DNA of 8,981 nt, taken from assembly GCA_020440935.1 (NCBI GenBank), contig JAGRNC010000088.1, positions 1 to 8,981 on the forward strand, read 5' to 3'. Origin of the DNA: Leptospiraceae bacterium (lineage in GTDB: Bacteria; Spirochaetota; Leptospiria; Leptospirales; Leptonemataceae). The first letter of the stretch is position 1, and each line of letters begins with the position of its first letter. A program made the position numbers and the translations under genes. The notes beneath the pieces are model-generated. The model was not told the origin of the DNA. It searched no databases and saw only the letters and a list, made by a program, of their open reading frames with translations. Shown piece by piece: positions 6,541 to 8,981 of the stretch.

Positions 6541-6910
6541 CTGCGTCGACTTTCGCCAGCGCAGCCATTTGCTCCACTTCGGCCAATCCATTGCCCAGGG
6601 GCGCTTCGCAATATACATGTTTGCCGGCATTGAGTGCGGCTTTGACCACTTCCAGATGCTGGGGTACTGTAATCGTTACCGTCACAAGATCGATTTCCGG
6701 CGAATGAACCAGGTCCTCTACACTGGCAAATCCCTGGTTCACACCAAGAGCTTCAGCCGCCGCTTCGCTGCTCTGTTTTGAGCTGTTTACCACTCCGGCA
6801 ATGCGATACCGATCGCCCAAGGACTGCAAGGCCGGTACATGGGCTACTCCGGCCCAGCTTTCGCCCGGCTTGATTCCGACGATTCCAACATTGATTTTAT
6901 TTTCAGACAT
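6530..6910 (-). CDS. Truncated Gfo/Idh/MocA oxidoreductase, NAD(P)-binding domain only (probable pseudogene)
   Basis: The 126 residues cover only the N-terminal Rossmann domain of a family whose members usually have about 340-390 residues. 'VGIVGIKPGESWAGVAHVPA' starts the dinucleotide fold, followed by 'YRIAGVVNSS', 'DLVTVTITVPQHLEVVKAAL' and 'AGKHVYCEAPLG'. The pattern resembles the GAL80-like branch. The usual EKP motif reads E102-A103-P104, so the lysine that serves catalysis in classical members is absent. Similarity runs to 'MAALAKVDADRK' and stops there. The substrate-binding C-terminal domain is missing, and the following 71 bp before the SDR gene cannot encode it. The start is well supported by AGGAG 7 bp upstream. 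It sits second in the operon, 57 bp after DUF2255. It may be translated but is unlikely to be an active dehydrogenase. Confidence -1.
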   Translation of the reverse strand: MSENKINVGIVGIKPGESWAGVAHVPALQSLGDRYRIAGVVNSSKQSSEAAAEALGVNQGFASVEDLVHSPEIDLVTVTITVPQHLEVVKAALNAGKHVYCEAPLGNGLAEVEQMAALAKVDADRK

Positions 6911-6967
6911 GAAAGCTCTCCTCTTCGTGACGTTCGACCTGCGATTCTTTGTCGGCTTTTTTCACAC

Positions 6968-7339
6968 CTATGCCAGCGGTACAACTTTCACAGTTGCCGC
7001 TTTCGCACGCGCCGAAATCATAGAGTTCAAATACGGATTTCCGGTATACTTGGCACGGTAGGCAGCATCGATTTGATCGTGGGGACCGTCTACAGGCTCA
7101 AAGGACACTTCCTTTGTCATACCTGCTGCCTGGATTCTCCCCTTTCCCTGTTTCAGGGCTGCTCGGTACCATCGGGAACTGGTGCCGTTGTACGCTCGCA
7201 CATAGAGATCACCGTCTACCCCCACCGACCAGATCCACGTAAGAGTCCCGTAGGTCTTTCCGTCATCGCGAAACGGAGCGATATGCAAATCGTCCGCTGC
7301 AGTAATCTTCTCTAACTCTTCTTGTTTCCAGCTACTCAT
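6968..7339 (-). CDS. DUF2255 family protein
   Basis: This is a 123-residue soluble protein with the full DUF2255 (PF10012) pattern: 'AADDLHIAPFRDDGKTYGTL', 'TWIWSVGVDGDLYVRAYNG', 'SSRWYRAALKQGKGRIQAAG' and 'EVSFEPVDG', ending 'AYRAKYTGNPYLNSMISARA'. Length and both ends match the family, so the gene looks intact. The family has no established reaction. The Trp/Tyr/Arg-rich core (W35, W37, Y46, R48, Y50, R56, W57, Y58) looks like a small beta-barrel with a ligand or flavin pocket, but that is inference. It is the first gene of the minus-strand operon with the Gfo/Idh remnant and the SDR, which places it with redox handling of small molecules. GAGG lies 7 bp before the ATG. Such proteins are often found beside AraC regulators and dehydrogenases. 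Confidence -1.
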   Translation of the reverse strand: MSSWKQEELEKITAADDLHIAPFRDDGKTYGTLTWIWSVGVDGDLYVRAYNGTSSRWYRAALKQGKGRIQAAGMTKEVSFEPVDGPHDQIDAAYRAKYTGNPYLNSMISARAKAATVKVVPLA

Positions 7340-7359
7340 CGCTTTGCCTCGTGTTGCTT

Positions 7360-7415
7360 AGAGTAGTGTTTGTCCGGAGTAAATACAATACCAGATCGTA
7401 TGAATTCTTGCCCAT
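7360..7415 (-). promoter_or_regulatory. Operon promoter with upstream activator box shared with the cupin gene
   Basis: On the minus strand the element ATGGGCAAGAATTC (7415-7402) is followed after 13 bp by TTGTAT (7388-7383), and after 17 bp by TACTCT (7365-7360). The start would fall near 7353, leaving a short leader with GAGG. The hexamers are weak, as expected for an activated promoter. The same box, with identical 13-bp and 17-bp spacings, lies before the cupin gene. A second possible promoter, TTGAAG (7423-7418) and TACGAT (7400-7395), overlaps it. Confidence -1.
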
Positions 7416-7427
7416 TCCTTCAAGAAT
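7404..7427. repeat. Inverted repeat in the operon control region
   Basis: ATTCTTG (7404-7410) and CAAGAAT (7421-7427) are perfect 7-bp inverted repeats around a 10-nt spacer. One arm lies inside the shared activator box. No T-run follows, so a binding site for the neighbouring AraC protein is more likely than a terminator. The rest of the 236-bp gap (7428-7575) shows nothing I can call, including no clear terminator for the AraC gene. Confidence -1.
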
Positions 7428-7575
7428 ACGGATTTTTGGGATGGCGGATAGTCAGGAGCTGTGAGTAACTGTTTAGGGTCTTGGGTTCTCGGCCACGCCG
7501 GTATTGGCCCCGATTGGAACGGCTCTGAAAGGGGATTGAACGATGCCTGCCTGGCCGGGTCGGTCCAAATATCGA

Positions 7576-8457
7576 TCAGGTGCCGAGAGCCACAGCATCT
7601 CTTGCCGGAGTAGCTCCGAATAATCGCTTATATTCGCGATTGAACTGCGAAGGGCTTTCGTAGCCTACGCGAAAGGCCGCCGAATAGGCATTCATTCCTT
7701 CTCTGGACATCAATTCCCGGGCTTTGTGGAGCCGCACGTTCTTTATGTACTGAAGCGGAGAGCTGCCTGTAATGTGTTTGAAGCTGGTGTGGAACGTAGT
7801 AGGACTCATCCCGGCCTCATAGGCCATGGATTTCACATCGAACGAAGAGTCGTAGGATTTCTGTATCTTATTGAGTATTCGCGTGATCTGAAAGAATCCC
7901 CGGTTTTGCAAGGCCAGTGCCTGGAGCGCCCATCCATGCTCATCGCATAAAGCACGATACAAAATCTCGCGGATGATCATTGGCCCCAGAATTCTTGCAT
8001 CCCGGTCGCTGGCCAGGGTCTGCAGCAAACGAAAAGTGGCATCGATCATTGGATCGGGCAACGGAGCGGCGAAAATTCCCTTTGGAGTTCCCAGGCCTTC
8101 CTTTCGGATACTTTCATCTTCGAGCAAGATTTCACCGACGGATACCGGATCCACCAGTATGCTGATTCCCAGCACAGGCTCATTGTCCTCCACCATCACT
8201 TCGCATTCAAGTGGTAGAGGAACCGATAGCACTACATAGTGGAGCGGATCGTAGACATAACTCTGTCCACCGAGATAAATCACCTTTCGCCCCTGGGTCA
8301 TGATAATAATCTGGGGCTCGTAAGACATGGGCTTGCGCTCTAGCGGTTCACTAATGCGAAATAGTCGCAATCCAGGGATGGAGGTCTGCAGAGAACCGTC
8401 CTTAGGTATGAGCTGATCAAATAGCGAGTTTATGGTTTTTTCGTTTTCGGCCATCAT
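7576..8457 (-). CDS. AraC-family activator with AraC_N domain (YqhC-like)
   Basis: This 293-residue transcription factor has its sensor domain first. Residues about 20-180 match AraC_N (PF06719): 'YEPQIIIMTQGRKVIYLGGQ', 'YDPLHYVVLSVPLPLECEV' and 'PVLGISILVDP'. Residues about 185-285 are the HTH_18 domain with motifs at 207-228 ('VKSMAYEAGMSPTTFHTSFK') and 255-280 ('MNAYSAAFRVGYESPSQFNR'), then 'LFGATP'. The best-known member, E. coli YqhC, activates aldehyde reductase genes in response to aldehydes. A similar role fits the neighbouring SDR. ATG codons at 8457 and 8454 are both possible; no strong ribosome site is seen (GGGA only). The gene lies between two outward-reading units that share a promoter element, so it is the likely regulator of both. 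Family assignment is confident; the inducer is inferred. Confidence -1.
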   Translation of the reverse strand: MMAENEKTINSLFDQLIPKDGSLQTSIPGLRLFRISEPLERKPMSYEPQIIIMTQGRKVIYLGGQSYVYDPLHYVVLSVPLPLECEVMVEDNEPVLGISILVDPVSVGEILLEDESIRKEGLGTPKGIFAAPLPDPMIDATFRLLQTLASDRDARILGPMIIREILYRALCDEHGWALQALALQNRGFFQITRILNKIQKSYDSSFDVKSMAYEAGMSPTTFHTSFKHITGSSPLQYIKNVRLHKARELMSREGMNAYSAAFRVGYESPSQFNREYKRLFGATPARDAVALGT

Positions 8458-8533
8458 TATTATCCCGGAATGGATTCGATCTCTCTGTGGGCTCGTTCTA
8501 GCCTTCCCGTTACGATTTCGTTTGCTTTAAGAC

Positions 8534-8539
8534 AGTATA
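8534..8539 (-). promoter_or_regulatory. Candidate -10 element of the AraC_N regulator gene
   Basis: TATACT on the minus strand matches the -10 consensus at five of six bases and lies about 77 bp upstream of the ATG. No consensus -35 is found at 16-18 bp (TGCAAG or GCAAGG). CATTCCTT (plus strand, 8552-8559) lies in the -35 region and also occurs at 7413-7420 in the operon control region, suggesting autoregulation. Confidence -1.
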
Positions 8540-8587
8540 ACTCTCCTTTTTCATTCCTTGCACCCGAAAAACCGCATCTCCGTAGAA

Positions 8588-8643
8588 ATAGGCAAGAATT
8601 CTGAGCAATAGGCATTGATTCCAACGATTCCCTGCAGTATCCT
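8588..8643 (+). promoter_or_regulatory. Cupin gene promoter with upstream activator box
   Basis: ATAGGCAAGAATTC (8588-8601) is followed after 13 bp by TTGATT (8615-8620), and after 17 bp by TATCCT (8638-8643). Transcription would start near 8650, giving a leader of about 90 nt. The box centre falls near -55, a usual place for an AraC-type activator. Box, spacing and orientation match the operon promoter on the other side of the regulator gene. Confidence -1.
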
Positions 8644-8740
8644 TAGCCATCATCGCACGGTATCAGGGCGAAGGGATATTTTGAGCTTGTAGGCAAGGGA
8701 GCCGAACAGCCACCGATAGCCGTCGATCAGGGAGAGAAGA

Positions 8741-8981
8741 ATGTCACTTAGATCGGGTATAATCACAACACTCATAGGGCTGGCAATGCTGGGCTGTAGT
8801 GTCGGCCAGAGCCGGTCGAACACTGCTTTTGCAAAAGGACAGCCGGCTCCGCAACAGTATTTCACCGGCCATGTATGGCTTCAAATGCTGCATACGAACA
8901 CCGACCCAGCATTGGATGCGCAGGTTTATAACGTAACATTCGAAGCCAGGGCTCGCACCCACTGGCATTCCCATCCCGGTG
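8741..8981 (+). CDS. Cupin-domain lipoprotein, 3' end outside window
   Basis: Eighty residues are visible and the frame is still open at the window edge. The ATG at 8741 follows a GGGAGAG-type ribosome site by about 6 bp. Residues 1-19 form a lipoprotein signal ('IITTLIGLAMLGC') with C19 as the acylated residue; M at -3 makes the lipobox loose. The mature part has 'YFTGHVWLQML' and 'VYNVTFEARARTHWHSHPG'. The latter is the start of cupin motif 1 with H74, H76 and H78, typical metal ligands of small (R)-mandelonitrile-lyase-like or carboxymuconolactone-decarboxylase-associated cupins (PF07883). An extracytoplasmic metal-binding cupin is therefore likely; the reaction is unknown. It is divergent from the AraC_N gene across 283 bp that hold promoters for both. 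Shared promoter architecture suggests co-expression with the DUF2255-SDR operon. Confidence -1.
   Translation, partial: MSLRSGIITTLIGLAMLGCSVGQSRSNTAFAKGQPAPQQYFTGHVWLQMLHTNTDPALDAQVYNVTFEARARTHWHSHPG

Noticed and set aside
5871..6707. 278-codon plus-strand ORF opposite the SDR and Gfo/Idh genes
   Set aside because: Antisense to the intact SDR catalytic motifs and to the Rossmann domain; no domain pattern of its own.
7358..7600. Long open minus-strand frame between the AraC_N gene and DUF2255 (reads 'FNPLSEPFQSGPIPAWPRTQ' and beyond)
   Set aside because: It has no ATG, GTG or TTG start with a ribosome site, is oddly proline-rich, and overlaps the operon promoter.
8470..8604. Small plus-strand ORF of 44 codons upstream of the cupin gene
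   Set aside because: No ribosome site, unremarkable composition, and it lies over the AraC promoter and the activator box.
8650..8865. Minus-strand ORF of 71 codons opposite the cupin start
   Set aside because: Antisense to the lipoprotein signal and the cupin N-terminus, which are better supported by ribosome site and motif.

Overview
The window has roughly balanced base composition and closely packed bacterial genes with Shine-Dalgarno-type starts. It holds eight coding regions plus one gene cut by each edge or by decay. The 7TMR-DISM sensor cyclase, the LamG-fold exported protein and the loose lipobox on a cupin lipoprotein fit a Gram-negative, diderm, environmental bacterium. My tentative guess is a Leptospirales-type spirochaete such as a Leptonema relative. 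No rRNA or other taxonomic marker is present, so this guess is weak.

Left part (1-2766). The 3' end of an exported LamG-like protein gene converges on a TetR-family repressor gene. The repressor is divergent from a membrane fatty-acid desaturase with three histidine boxes. The short region between them carries two overlapping divergent promoters and a perfect 9-bp inverted repeat. This is the classic layout of a TetR repressor controlling itself and a membrane-lipid unsaturation enzyme.

Middle (2767-5559, minus strand). A 7TMR-DISM membrane receptor fused to a GGEEF diguanylate cyclase links an extracellular ligand to c-di-GMP. It faces the desaturase gene across a hairpin. Upstream of it on the same strand is a Rob-type AraC regulator with a GyrI-like ligand-binding domain.

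Right part (5619-8981). This is a compact accessory module. An AraC_N-type (YqhC-like) regulator sits in the centre. On one side is a minus-strand operon of a DUF2255 protein, a truncated Gfo/Idh/MocA oxidoreductase and a short-chain dehydrogenase, ended by a strong terminator. On the other side, reading outward on the plus strand, is a cupin lipoprotein gene cut by the window end. The most interesting observation is that a 14-bp element (ATRGGCAAGAATTC) occurs upstream of both outward units. It has the same orientation relative to transcription and lies exactly 13 bp before a TTG-type -35 hexamer in each case. This predicts that the central AraC protein activates both units as one regulon, probably for carbonyl or other small-molecule stress. 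The Gfo/Idh gene has lost its C-terminal domain at a 10-bp tandem duplication, so one member of the module is decaying.

I saw no tRNA, rRNA, CRISPR array, insertion sequence or phage gene.
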